From the NCBI GenBank assembly GCA_027422505.1, contig JAPQWV010001418.1, positions 25,001-89,000 on the forward strand: DNA of 64,000 nucleotides, given 5' to 3'. Numbering within the stretch: position 1 is the stretch's first letter; each line of letters opens with the position of its first letter. Shown in pieces: positions 55,190 to 64,000 of this stretch. Below the pieces are notes generated by a model, which saw only the letters and a list, made by a program, of their open reading frames with translations, was not told where the DNA came from and made no database searches. Origin of the DNA: Craterostigma plantagineum. Lineage: Eukaryota; Streptophyta; Magnoliopsida; Lamiales; Linderniaceae. A program made the translations under genes and the position numbers.

Positions 55190-55451
55190 TTAATGTAAAA
55201 GTAAATATATTAATATTATTGTTATATAGAGGAAAATATAGAGATGATTGTTGGAGTTGGATGGTACTATTCACACTGCAAATAGAGGGATTGCACTGTA
55301 GCAGCTCTATATATGGAGGAATGGTTGGAGATGACCTTACAGTGCAATTCCTCTATATTTACAGTGTGAATAGTACCATCAAACTCAAACAATCATTTCT
55401 ATATTTCCCTCTATATAACAATAATATTAATATATTTACTTTTACATTAAT
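55190..55451. repeat. Long near-perfect inverted repeat (hairpin)
   Basis: Arms of about 110 bp (55190-55300 and 55339-55451) are reverse complements with few differences, around a loop of about 38 bp. Outer ends are TTAATGTAAAAGTAAATATA and its complement. The loop includes GGTTGGAGATGACC, so the unit comes from the same MITE group as 54.2-54.6 kb. Transcribed, it would form a long double-stranded stem. Confidence 0.85.
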
Positions 55452-56281
55452 ATATATACATAATAATAGGATAATTATATTATTAAAATTGCCATCTCGT
55501 ATGTTATATTTAATGGTCAATAATAAAACATAACTATAAGCAAATTATTCTATTTTTATTATTTTATATTCAAAGTTAAAATTATTGTTTTGTTATTATT
55601 CTTTTATGATCATGTATCAAAAAAATTAATTTATGTCATTATATTTATTGAATTTTTGTAATATTAGATTTTACCGAATTAAATAAATTATTGATTTACT
55701 TTTATGGTACATAAACTTATTGAAAAAATGTTATAAAATTAGAAGTACTTTATTTCAAATATTTTGGTTTTAGATCAAATTAATTAATTACAATGCAGAA
55801 TAATTTAATTAATTATTACATTTATTATTTTTTACTGAAATTAACCCATCGGCTCATCTTCTCTCTCATCAATGAACTATACAGTACTATTCATCGTCTC
55901 CATCATAAGACGTCACGACCGCGACTAAAGTTTTTATCTCAAAATCCAAAATCAATTTGAACCCCAAAAATAACGAAACATAAAACATCAAATAAGTCAA
56001 AAAAAAATTTTTTTTTTTGGAAAAAAAAGAGATATTGGAGTCCTCAAACCCTAATGGTGGCGTGAAATGCTTACCATAGAGTTAGGTTGGAGATGCTCTA
56101 ACAACTCTATAGATAGAGGAATGGTTGTAGATGGTTTAACGTGTTCTCGTAAAAAATGGAACATTTTAAGTCCATTTATTATTTGCTAAATTAATACTCC
56201 CCATGTTTCTAGAAACAAGTCTATGCACACCTAGTGTTGGTCTTCTATGGTGATGGAATAATTACTACAATGTATAGTGAG
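55452..56281. other. AT-rich spacer with MITE remnant
   Basis: No gene. GGTTGGAGATGCTCTAAC at about 56083-56100 is a Tourist-type end. Confidence 0.35.
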
Positions 56282-56289
56282 CTTGTGGT

Positions 56290-57034
56290 TAGACATGTTC
56301 AGAAGGTTTCAAAAATCGGAACCGAACCGAAACCGAACCGGCGGTCAACGGTTCGGTTAACCGGGATCAACGGTTCCGGTTATAACCGGAACCGAACCAT
56401 TATTTAGATCGGTTCGGTTTCGGTTCGTGATATTCTAGAACCGAAACCGCCGGTTTGTAACCGGCGGTTAACCGGCGGTTTGTTATCGACGGTTAACCGA
56501 CGGTTTATATATTAAAATAATAAAAAAAAACTAATTCAAACAGTCATATCCATTACCATTTATAAAGAAAAGAATAAAAAATTCAATCATATCACCAAAC
56601 TATATGATTTATTTTATATTTTTTTAATTTTTTATTTTTCTCTATAAATAGGGGGATTAATGGCAGACTTCTTAAGCGATATTCTTTATTTTTGAAAAAT
56701 ATTTAAGTTAAAATTTTTTCACATTTTCTTGAGTTTTATAAGTAATAATCAATTCGTTTTAAAATATTGAACTTTGAAGGTACATTATAAAACAAAATCA
56801 ATTTTTTTTATTATTCTCCAATTAACAACAAAAAGCAAAAAAAAAAAAAAAAATTGAAAACCCGGTTTGAAACCGTAACCGGCGGTTTCAAACCGAAACC
56901 ATTGAAACCGGCGGTTCCAAAACCGTAACCGAACCGTGTTTAACCACGGTTCGGTTACGGTTTAAGCATATTTCAGTTTCAAACCGGCGGTTACGAACCG
57001 GCAAACCGAAACCGAAACCGTATGAACACCTCTA
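56290..57034. mobile_element. hAT non-autonomous element (AACCGGCGGTT repeats)
   Basis: 745 bp flanked by a perfect 8-bp duplication CTTGTGGT (56282-56289, 57035-57042). Ends TAGACATGTTCAGAAGGTTTC and (reverse-complemented) TAGAGGTGTTCATACGGTTTC. AACCGGCGGTT/GGTTCGGTT arrays at both ends around an AT-rich core without coding. Confidence 0.92.
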
Positions 57035-57079
57035 CTTGTGGTTCGAAGGAAAACGTACGCTAAGTTAAATAGAAAACTT

Positions 57080-57830
57080 ATTCCCACCTAACCTTCCTGA
57101 GCGACTCTATACATTCTCTCTCTAGGGTTTATCTCGCGCAACTCTCTCGCCGCACAAAAGAAAAGATGGTTTTCTCCCCCATCCTCCATCAATGGAGGCG
57201 GGGGGAGGTTTTTTGTTTTCTCCTTTCATTTTTTTGGTTTTTCTTTCTCCCTTTTAGCACCTCAGCTCGCCGCCTCCACCGCCTCTGCCCGCCGCCGTCT
57301 CCGGCTCCCCCAGCCCCGACCGCCTCCTCTGCCAGGCCGTCCGCCTCCTCCACCGCTCTGCTCCACCTCCGCCAGCCCCGACCGCCTCCTCTGCCAGCCC
57401 GTCCGCCTCCTCCTCCGCTCCACCTCCGCCAGTCCCGGTCGCCTCCTCCGCCAGCCCCGCCAGCCTCCTCCAGCCGAACCTTCGCAGCCACCAACATCTC
57501 CACCCGGACGCTGGCTCGCAGGCAGCGTGTCGTGGACATCACCCCCACCGCTCGGCAACTTTTGTCAGGCGGAGACAACTTTTTTTGGAGTTTCTCCCCT
57601 TTGTAGGAGTCTATCTCTCCCCAATAGGAGTTTTTTTCTCCCTTCGTGGAACTTTTCTCTCCCCATCGTGGGAGTCCCCTTTGGGACTTTTCTTTCTTCC
57701 CTTTTTTGATGTTTGGAACGGACATCGTGCTAGCTTTTACGCAATAGAAATAGTTAAATTGTATTTTATTTCCAATATTGCTCTATTGTTGTCCAATTGG
57801 ATCAATGAATGGAATCCTCACTTAAAAAAA
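57080..57830 (+). mobile_element. Hairpin-rich poly(A) retroposon, copy 4 (divergent)
   Basis: About 751 bp between AAGTTAAATAGAAAACTT at 57062-57079 and the same 18 bp at 57831-57848, with an A-run before the second copy. The 5' hairpin (57174-57207) and the CCGCC/CCTCC block are kept. The 3' third differs from copies 1-3 but still has serial stems (TCTCCCCTTTGTAGGAG-like, CTCCCCATCGTGGGAG, CCCCTTTGGG). It looks like a second subfamily. Confidence 0.8.
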
Positions 57831-57848
57831 AAGTTAAATAGAAAACTT

Positions 57849-58147
57849 TGGAGGATACTGCTCTAAACATGATTATAGGATAGTGACAGGAATGATGATT
57901 GCCTATATATATGATGATGGCCTATATGTATTAAGTGATAGACTTTTATCTGTAGGAGTATTAAGAAGTTTTTGTTGCTTTAGTTGTTTCAATAGATCGA
58001 GAAACTAATGTCACAATATAATATTTACCTATGTTTATATTGATGTCTCAATAAAATATAGCATTCCTTTTCGCATCCTTCTATGCACTCTTTTATCGCA
58101 ATTGTTAACGTGTTTGTCATTCGGTCGGTCGTGTCATTCATTACTCT
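57849..58147. other. Spacer, nothing recognised
   Basis: AT-rich and non-coding. Confidence 0.4.
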
Positions 58148-58647
58148 CAATGTTTTAAAAAGCGTGTAGCGTAGTGTGTCGCGTTTTAATGCCGGTAGCG
58201 CGTAGCGTAAATAGCGTAGCGCATTGCGTGAGTATTTCGGGTAATCTATATAAATTATATATAATATATAATAAATATAAATATGCTACGTTCGGTTATT
58301 TTTTATGTCATTATTGTAGTTATGAAACTAATAACCAATATTTTCTCAAAGAATTTAATGAAATAAAAAACATGGTACAATTAATTGATTAAAATAAAAA
58401 ATTCAATATATATATGAATAATATATTTTAAAGTTTATATAAGCCCACAAAAAAAATAACATAAAATAGTGTAACACGCTATATACGCAATTTGGCACGC
58501 TATATGCGCAATTTGGCACGCTATTTCTCAAAATATTCGCGCTTTCTAGGACAAAACGCTATATCTTTTACGCTTTAACGCGTTTTTCCGCAAAATTGCG
58601 CTATTTCGCGCTACGAAACGCGCTACACTGCGCTATTTAAAACACTG
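58148..58647. mobile_element. hAT non-autonomous element (GCGTAGCG repeats)
   Basis: 500 bp flanked by a perfect 8-bp duplication ATTACTCT (58140-58147, 58648-58655). TIRs CAATGTTTTAAAAAGCG and (reverse-complemented) CAGTGTTTTAAATAGCG. GCGTAGCG/CGCTA arrays at both ends; no coding. Confidence 0.92.
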
Positions 58648-58791
58648 ATTACTCTTGACAGCAAATAAATAGTGAACCAGCTGGAAATCCACAACAGATA
58701 AATGCAAGTTGCATACAATAAAGTATGAGACTAAATATATGATGGGATACCTACATGTGAAACTGGCCACGACGACGCTTTTGTAATAGTA

Positions 58792-59053
58792 CTTCGTCCG
58801 TCCCACTTATTTTTTCTCATCTTTCTATTTCGGACGTCCCACATAATTCTTTCCATTTCCATTTTTGGTAAAAAAATATTCCAATAATTAAACTAATTAC
58901 ACCATTTATATTAAAAAAGCTTTTTAATTTGCGTGCCCACTAATAAGGTTTCTCTCTCCATACCTTAAAAGTGTGCAATAATATTAAAAAAATGTGGTTT
59001 CGTAATCTCTGTGCCCACTAATTTTTGGGAAGTATTAAGTGGGACAGAGGAAG
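58792..59053. mobile_element. Stowaway-type MITE, degenerate
   Basis: Ends CTTCGTCCGTCCCACTTA and (reverse-complemented) CTTCCTCTGTCCCACTTA with TA on both sides (58790-58791, 59054-59055). Non-coding. Confidence 0.8.
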
Positions 59054-59063
59054 TAATATATAT

Positions 59064-59295
59064 CAGTGGTGGAGCTAGACCTAAAAATCAGTGGATCCAA
59101 TTTAAATAAAAATATTTATTTAGTAGGGTCTACTTTTGAATATAATACTTCTGTGAGCTCTACTTTTTGAATATAATTCTTCACTGGGGTCATTCTTGCA
59201 AATATTAGCTCAAATTAAGAATTATTTGGTTTTTTCTATAAAAATTTGTGGTGGAGTCCATGCAACCGAGTGGATCTCACGTGGCTCCGCCACTG
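59064..59295. mobile_element. Small hAT-like MITE
   Basis: Ends CAGTGGTGGAGCTAGACC and (reverse-complemented) CAGTGGCGGAGCCACGTG, the style of hAT termini. The flanks (ATATATAT and GTTTAGAT) do not match, so the target site has been altered or one end is wrong. Confidence 0.5.
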
Positions 59296-59422
59296 GTTTA
59301 GATGTAGATAATATGTCAATACTTGTTTACAGTTAATGGATGTTGCAGGAGGAGGTTGAACTGCTGATGAGCTTGTTTGAACAAGCCATGGGTACTTATG
59401 CAGATGACTTTGATAGGTATTT

Positions 59423-60277
59423 ATGCAGATGACTTATACAACGCGAGACTTGTGCAAGCGATTTGAAGATGGCCTCAATATAAACATTCGTGATCGCTTG
59501 AAGTCGGGTGATAAGTATGAAAGTCTTGATGAACTTGTAGAGGATGCGTTGCGAGTCGAGGGCTTAATCCAAACAAGGCATAAGCTCGCCGAACGTTCTC
59601 AAAAGAAAAGAGAAGGGGAAGCGCTGTCGAGAAATGTGCCAAAAATAGGTAGAAGCTCAGGACCTTTGCATAATATCCCCATGTCTACATCCGGTTCTTC
59701 TCAGCCTCGTGAGCAGCCAAGGATGGGTTTGAGCTCATCGTCAGGATCCATTAATTGGGATAATAGGTGCCGAAATTGTCAAAAACACCACGAAGGTCCC
59801 TGTAAAGCTCCGAAGGTATGCTTCCAATGTCAACAACCGGGGCATTTCATATCTGCCTGTCCCCAACTAGTTGGAGCTAGCGGGCGACACTTCTCCTATC
59901 CTCGTGGCAAGTCGTTTCAGCCCCCACCCTATTCTACATCTGGGGGTACTCGACCGGGCATGCAAGGTAACAAGGGTAGCCCAAACACCCGACCGTCTAC
60001 GCATGAAAGAAACCAAACTCGGGTGTTTCACATGACACAAGACGAAGCTCGCACAGATCCGAAAGTTGTGACAGGTAACAACGTCTCTAGCTCTGACCAA
60101 GATATCCTACCAATATGCCAACTTCGTTCTGGTTTGAGGTTATTCGTCATTTCTATAGGCATGTTACTATTCTTAACAATTCTTGGATTTTTTTTTTTTT
60201 TACATCTTGGCCCAATCTATCGTTACTTCTTTAGGCCGAATGTTCATTGGAGACCACTCGATCTACACTATTATTGA
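59423..60277 (+). CDS. Gag, N-terminally truncated (chromovirus)
   Basis: Starts within the C-terminal half of Gag ([20 protein letters not shown], then [11 protein letters not shown]). A zinc-binding region follows with [12 protein letters not shown] and [15 protein letters not shown] (about 59767-59865), an Arg/Ser/Gly-rich stretch and [17 protein letters not shown]. If unspliced, the frame runs on through a hydrophobic segment of about 60 aa and stops at 60277. The annotated ATG is arbitrary, since the true start is lost. If the proposed intron (60075-60234) is removed, the frame joins the protease frame. Confidence 0.8.
   Translation: MQMTYTTRDLCKRFEDGLNINIRDRLKSGDKYESLDELVEDALRVEGLIQTRHKLAERSQKKREGEALSRNVPKIGRSSGPLHNIPMSTSGSSQPREQPRMGLSSSSGSINWDNRCRNCQKHHEGPCKAPKVCFQCQQPGHFISACPQLVGASGRHFSYPRGKSFQPPPYSTSGGTRPGMQGNKGSPNTRPSTHERNQTRVFHMTQDEARTDPKVVTGNNVSSSDQDILPICQLRSGLRLFVISIGMLLFLTILGFFFFLHLGPIYRYFFRPNVHWRPLDLHYY
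60075..60234 (+). other. Putative intron between gag and protease
   Basis: GT at 60075 (ACAG/GTAACA) and AG at 60233-60234 (CTTCTTTAG/GCC), with a CTTAACAAT branch-like motif near 60171 and a run of T after it. Removal joins VVTG to [20 protein letters not shown] in one frame (phase 1), the continuity expected of single-ORF Tekay elements. Splicing is inferred. Confidence 0.5.
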
Positions 60278-63200
60278 CCCTGGGTCTGATCGATCTTATA
60301 TTCGGGATAGTCTTATCACCAGTCTACCTTTTCACGCTTCTCCATTATCACCAGTAATGGTGGTTCATACGCCGCTTGGGGAAAGAATTGATCGAGACTT
60401 GGTGTTCAAAAGTTGTCCCATTTCGATTAGTAACTCCGTTCTAGAAGCTGATTTGATACCGTTGCCATTGGTCGATCTAGATGTCATTCTTGGCATGGAT
60501 TGGCTATCTCGTCATCATGCCGTTCTTGATTGTCGGGCAAAGCTTGTTACGTTCCGTAGACCGGGATTCCCAGAGTTGATTTTCAAAGGTGAACACCAAT
60601 CTACGTCACTTCCTATCATTTCTATGCTTTCAGCTGATAGATTAATGCATAAAGGATGTGTGGCGTTCTTAGCTTCAGTTATCGACACTTCTCGTTCTAC
60701 GACCTCGCTAGATGATATTTCCATTGTAAAGGAATTTCCTGACGTGTTTCCTGTCGATCTCCCTGGACAACCACCAATTCGAGAAGTTGATTTCGTCATT
60801 GATACGCTCCCAGAGACGTCTCATTTATCAATACCTCCTTATCGAATGTCACCAGCTGAACTTAAAGAGCTCAAAACGCAATTGGAAGAACTATTAGGTA
60901 AGGGGTTCATCCGACCTAGCACATCTCCGTGGGGTGCTCCTGTTCTCTTCGTCAAGAAAAAGGACGGATCACTTCGTCTATGCATAGACTACCGTCAGCT
61001 GAACAAGGTGACGATCAAAAATAAATATCCGCTTCCAAGGATTGATGACTTATTCGATCAATTGCAAGGGGCAACTGTATTCTCGAAGATCGATTTGCGA
61101 TCTGGTTATCATCAGCTGAAAATTAGGGAATCTGATATTCCAAAGTCTGCCTTTCGTACCAGATATGGTCACTTCGAGTTCTGTGTGATGCCTTTTGGAC
61201 TTACAAATGCTCCTGCAGCTTTCATGGATCTCATGAATCGAGTCTTTCGGCCATATTTGGATAAGTTTGTTATCGTCTTTATCGATGACATACTTATATA
61301 TTCCAAATCAGACGAAGAGCATGCCTGTCATCTTAGGACTGTATTGGAGACTCTTCGTGAAAATCGGCTCTACGCCAAGCTTTCGAAATGTGAATTCTGG
61401 CTTCATGAGATTAGCTTTTTGGGGCATCGCACATCCAAGGAAGGAATATTTGTAGACCCGGCAAAGATTGAAGCCATACTAGGTTGGGATCGCCCGAAGA
61501 ATGTGACGGGGATACGAAGTTTTTTGGGATTAGCCGGGTATTACCGAAGGTTCGTTAAAGACTTCTCCTTGATAGCTTCATCTTTGACTAAGCTAACTCG
61601 AAAGGGGGCAAATTTCGAATGGAATGACGATTGCGAGAAAGCATTCCAGGAGTTGAAAAGGCGACTTACTTCAGCCCCTATTCTTACCTTGCCTAATCCA
61701 GAGATTAGGGAATTCACCATCTATAGTGATGCGTCAAGACAGGGTTTAGGATGCGTACTCATGCAAGAGGAAAAAGTAATTGCCTACGCGTCGAGGCAAT
61801 TAAAAAAGAATGAAGAAAACTATCCGACACATGATCTCGAATTAGCCGCTATTGTTTTCGCATTAAAGATCTGGAGGCATTATCTTTACGGTGCGACCTG
61901 CCGAATCTTTACGGACCACAAAAGCCTGAAATATATCACTACTCAAAAGGATCTGAACCTTCGACAACGACGATGGATGGAGTTAATTAGCGACTACGAT
62001 CTAATTATTGATTATCATCTAGGTAAGGCCAACGTTGTAGCTGATGCACTTAGCAGAAAATCTTCCACCCTGCTTAATTCGATTCGATCGAATTATCTTC
62101 CTCTTTTAGAACAACTGAGAGGTCTTCATATATCGTTTCATCATGGGGAGGCAAGTGAAGGTTCATTGCTTGCTAAATTTGAGGTAAGACCTACTTTGTT
62201 CGAGCATATTCGAGAAAAGCAATCAGAAGATGATCATTTACAACTCATTGCCAAACAAAGACAAGGAGATGCAAACGAATTTAGAATTCGGGATGACGGA
62301 CTTTTGACTTTTCGAGATCGTGTCTGTATACCATCAGACGTTGATCTTCGTAAATCCATCCTCGAGGAAGCTCATTCCTCCGCCTATGCTATGCACCCTG
62401 GTAGCACAAAAATGTATCGAACTCTTCGAGAACATTACTGGTGGCCCGGTATGAAGCGAGACATTGCAAACTTCGTCTCCAAATGCCTATCATGTCAACA
62501 AATCAAAGCGGAGCATCAGAAGCCGGCAGGCACTCTCCAACCTGTTCCGATTCCCGAGTGGAAATGGTAGAATATTACCATGGATTTCGTATCCGGGCTG
62601 CCCCGAACTCAAAAAGGTCATGATTCCATATGGGTCATCATCGATCGTCTAACGAAGTCGGCTCATTTTCTTCCGGTACATACGAAATATAGCTTAGGAA
62701 AATTGGCTAAGTTGTACGTTGATGAGGTTGTAAGATTACATGGTGTGCCAGTATCCATTATATCTGATCGAGACCCTCGATTTACTTCCCGCTTTTGGCC
62801 AAGTCTTCAGAAAGCATTAGGTACAAGGTTGTTATTCAGTACGGCATATCATCCTCAAACAGATGGGCAATCAGAGAGGACGATTCAAACACTCGAAGAT
62901 ATGTTACGTGCAGTGGTTTTGAATATGAGCGGCAGCTGGGATAAATATGTGACGCTCATGGAGTTTGCGTATAACAACAATTTTCATTCCAGCATTGGTA
63001 TGAGCCCGTACGAAGCTCTCTATGGCCGTAAGTGTCGAACGCCTCTCTTCCGGGATGAAGTAGGTGATCGAAAGATTGAACAAGTGGAGTTTATTGAAGA
63101 TGCAACTGAAAAAGTGAGACTCATTCGCGATAGGCTCAAAGCAGCTCAAGACCGACAAAAGAGTTATGCAGGTAATAGGAGGCGGGAGTTGGAATTCAAT

Positions 63201-63626
63201 GAAGGAGACAAAGTCTTTTTAAAAATTTCACCGTGGAAGGGCGTATTGCGATTTCAGCACCGTGGAAAACTCAGTCCGAGATATATCGGCCCGTTTCTCA
63301 TCACAGAAAGGATTGGCCGTGTCGTATATAGGCTGGAGCTACCCTCAGAGTTATCCCAAATCCACAATGTATTTCATGTGTCTATGCTTCGGAAATACGA
63401 ACCAGATCCCACGCATGTACTCGCATCTCCTCCAGTTGAGCTAAAGGACAACCTTACCTACGAAGTACAACCAGTTCAAATCTTGGATCGACAAGAAAAG
63501 AAGCTACGTAGCAAGTATATTCCAATGGTGAAAGTTCTTTGGCAAAGTGACCAAGTCCAAGAAGAAACGTGGGAACCACAATCCGTCATGCGTCGCCGAT
63601 ATCCCTACCTTTTTTATTCGTAGGTA
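60240..63626 (+). pseudogene. Pol polyprotein with one nonsense codon
   Basis: Protease ([12 protein letters not shown]; the usual active-site D-S/T-G reads DPG), then [13 protein letters not shown]. Reverse transcriptase from about 60800 ([34 protein letters not shown] as the active site near 61270-61310). RNase H near 61700-62060 ([31 protein letters not shown]). Integrase with HHCC zinc region ([31 protein letters not shown]), catalytic segments MDFVSGLP, ISDRDPRFTS, YHPQTDGQSERTIQTLEDML, and a C-terminal chromodomain-like end (VQILDRQEKKLRSKYIPMVK, EETWEPQSVMRRRYPYLF). A TAG at 62568-62570 interrupts the frame just before MDFVSGLP. Otherwise open, so the insertion is young. Confidence 0.88.
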
Positions 63627-63665
63627 TGTTTATGTTTTGAGGACGAAACCTCTTGAAGGGGGAGA

Positions 63666-64000
63666 TATCTTATAACATCTGAGCTTGTAGCCCATTAATT
63701 TTCTTTTTAAATATCAGCCCAATCCAAATTGCACAGCCCAGCCCATAGATTTATTAGTAGATATTTTAGTTCATCATTATCCTCTCTTCAATCTTAGTCA
63801 TGCCAACGCGAGTTTCAACCTAGCAAGCAAGCGAAAATTGGGGAAAACGTGAGAACTTGATTTTCTAGGAATATATTCTGATTAATTCGAGCTGTATAAG
63901 GGTAAGGAACCTTCTTCTTCAACCAATCCAACCCAAGATCGATTTTCTGTTCTGAAAATTTCTGTTTTTCGCAGTCTCTGATTTTAGTAATTTTGAACTA
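63666..64000 (+). repeat. Start of 3' LTR (partial)
   Basis: Begins directly after the purine tract and continues to the window edge. Neither its right end nor a matching 5' LTR is in the window, so the exact start (near ATCTTATAACATCTGAGC) is uncertain. Confidence 0.6.

Larger units (their letters stand above)
59345..64000 (+). mobile_element. 5'-truncated Ty3/gypsy chromovirus (Tekay/Del-like)
   Basis: Gag-pol on the plus strand, followed by a purine tract (GAAGGGGGAGAT, about 63654-63665) and the start of a 3' LTR that runs off the window. The 5' LTR, PBS and the first part of gag are missing on the left, where a small MITE lies. Gene order PR-RT-RNase H-IN and a C-terminal chromodomain-like segment indicate a chromovirus. 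Confidence 0.88.

Noticed and set aside
57189..57725. 178-codon minus-strand Gly/Arg-rich frame and its plus-strand partner
   Set aside because: Antisense and sense readings of the GGC/GCC block in retroposon copy 4; not a gene.

Overview
This is nuclear DNA from a flowering plant, most likely a eudicot. It contains plant-only gene families (an RKD/RWP-RK factor, a DUF4378/TRM protein, a YUCCA-like flavin monooxygenase, a Gnk2/DUF26 protein), GT-AG introns in an AT-rich background, PBSs for initiator tRNA-Met, Stowaway and Tourist-type MITEs, tRNA-derived SINEs and a 5S-bearing TRIM. An asterid is possible but I cannot fix the species.

Layout. 0-3 kb: MULE-like foldback, then an intact-looking RKD gene (-). 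2.9-5.4 kb: small LTR element with a decayed interior. 5.9-11.5 kb: Tourist-like MITE split by a 5.1-kb Ty3/gypsy element (-, TSD AATTT). 12-15 kb: a possible 49-aa membrane protein gene (-), a promoter-like segment and a candidate box C/D snoRNA (+), then retroposon copy 1. 16-20.4 kb: two hAT elements and an RNase P Rpr2/Rpp21-domain gene whose intron holds a 2-kb hAT. 20.4-24.1 kb: TTGGTATAAT-rich DNA, then a foldback element containing a Cassandra-like TRIM. 25.0-27.1 kb: hAT with partial transposase. 28.3-30.4 kb: hAT next to a YUCCA-like pseudogene. 31-33.7 kb: second TTGGTATAAT locus, SINE, Gnk2-like gene, Stowaway MITE. 34.5-37.1 kb: MULE-like foldback, PIF/Harbinger-like element, hAT. 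37.1-41.3 kb: decayed TRM-like gene whose introns hold retroposon copy 2 and a Pack-MULE-like element with a GRF zinc-finger gene. 41.8-50.6 kb: three hATs, one with an apparently complete 803-aa transposase, plus a Stowaway and a SINE. 51-53.7 kb: retroposon copy 3 and a chloroplast membrane-protein gene with two lesions. 54.2-59.3 kb: MITE-derived repeats with a strong hairpin, two hATs, retroposon copy 4. 59.3-64 kb: 5'-truncated Ty3/gypsy chromovirus, nearly intact and apparently carrying an intron between gag and protease.

Most of the window is layered transposon insertions. At least ten hAT elements have 8-bp duplications still visible. Several host genes carry one-base indels or stops, so either they are decaying copies or the assembly has base errors. 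The most novel item is a four-copy, roughly 0.75-0.85-kb poly(A) retroposon family with conserved G/C-rich hairpins and, in two copies, 17-18-bp target duplications. All family names come from motif recognition by eye; no database search was run.
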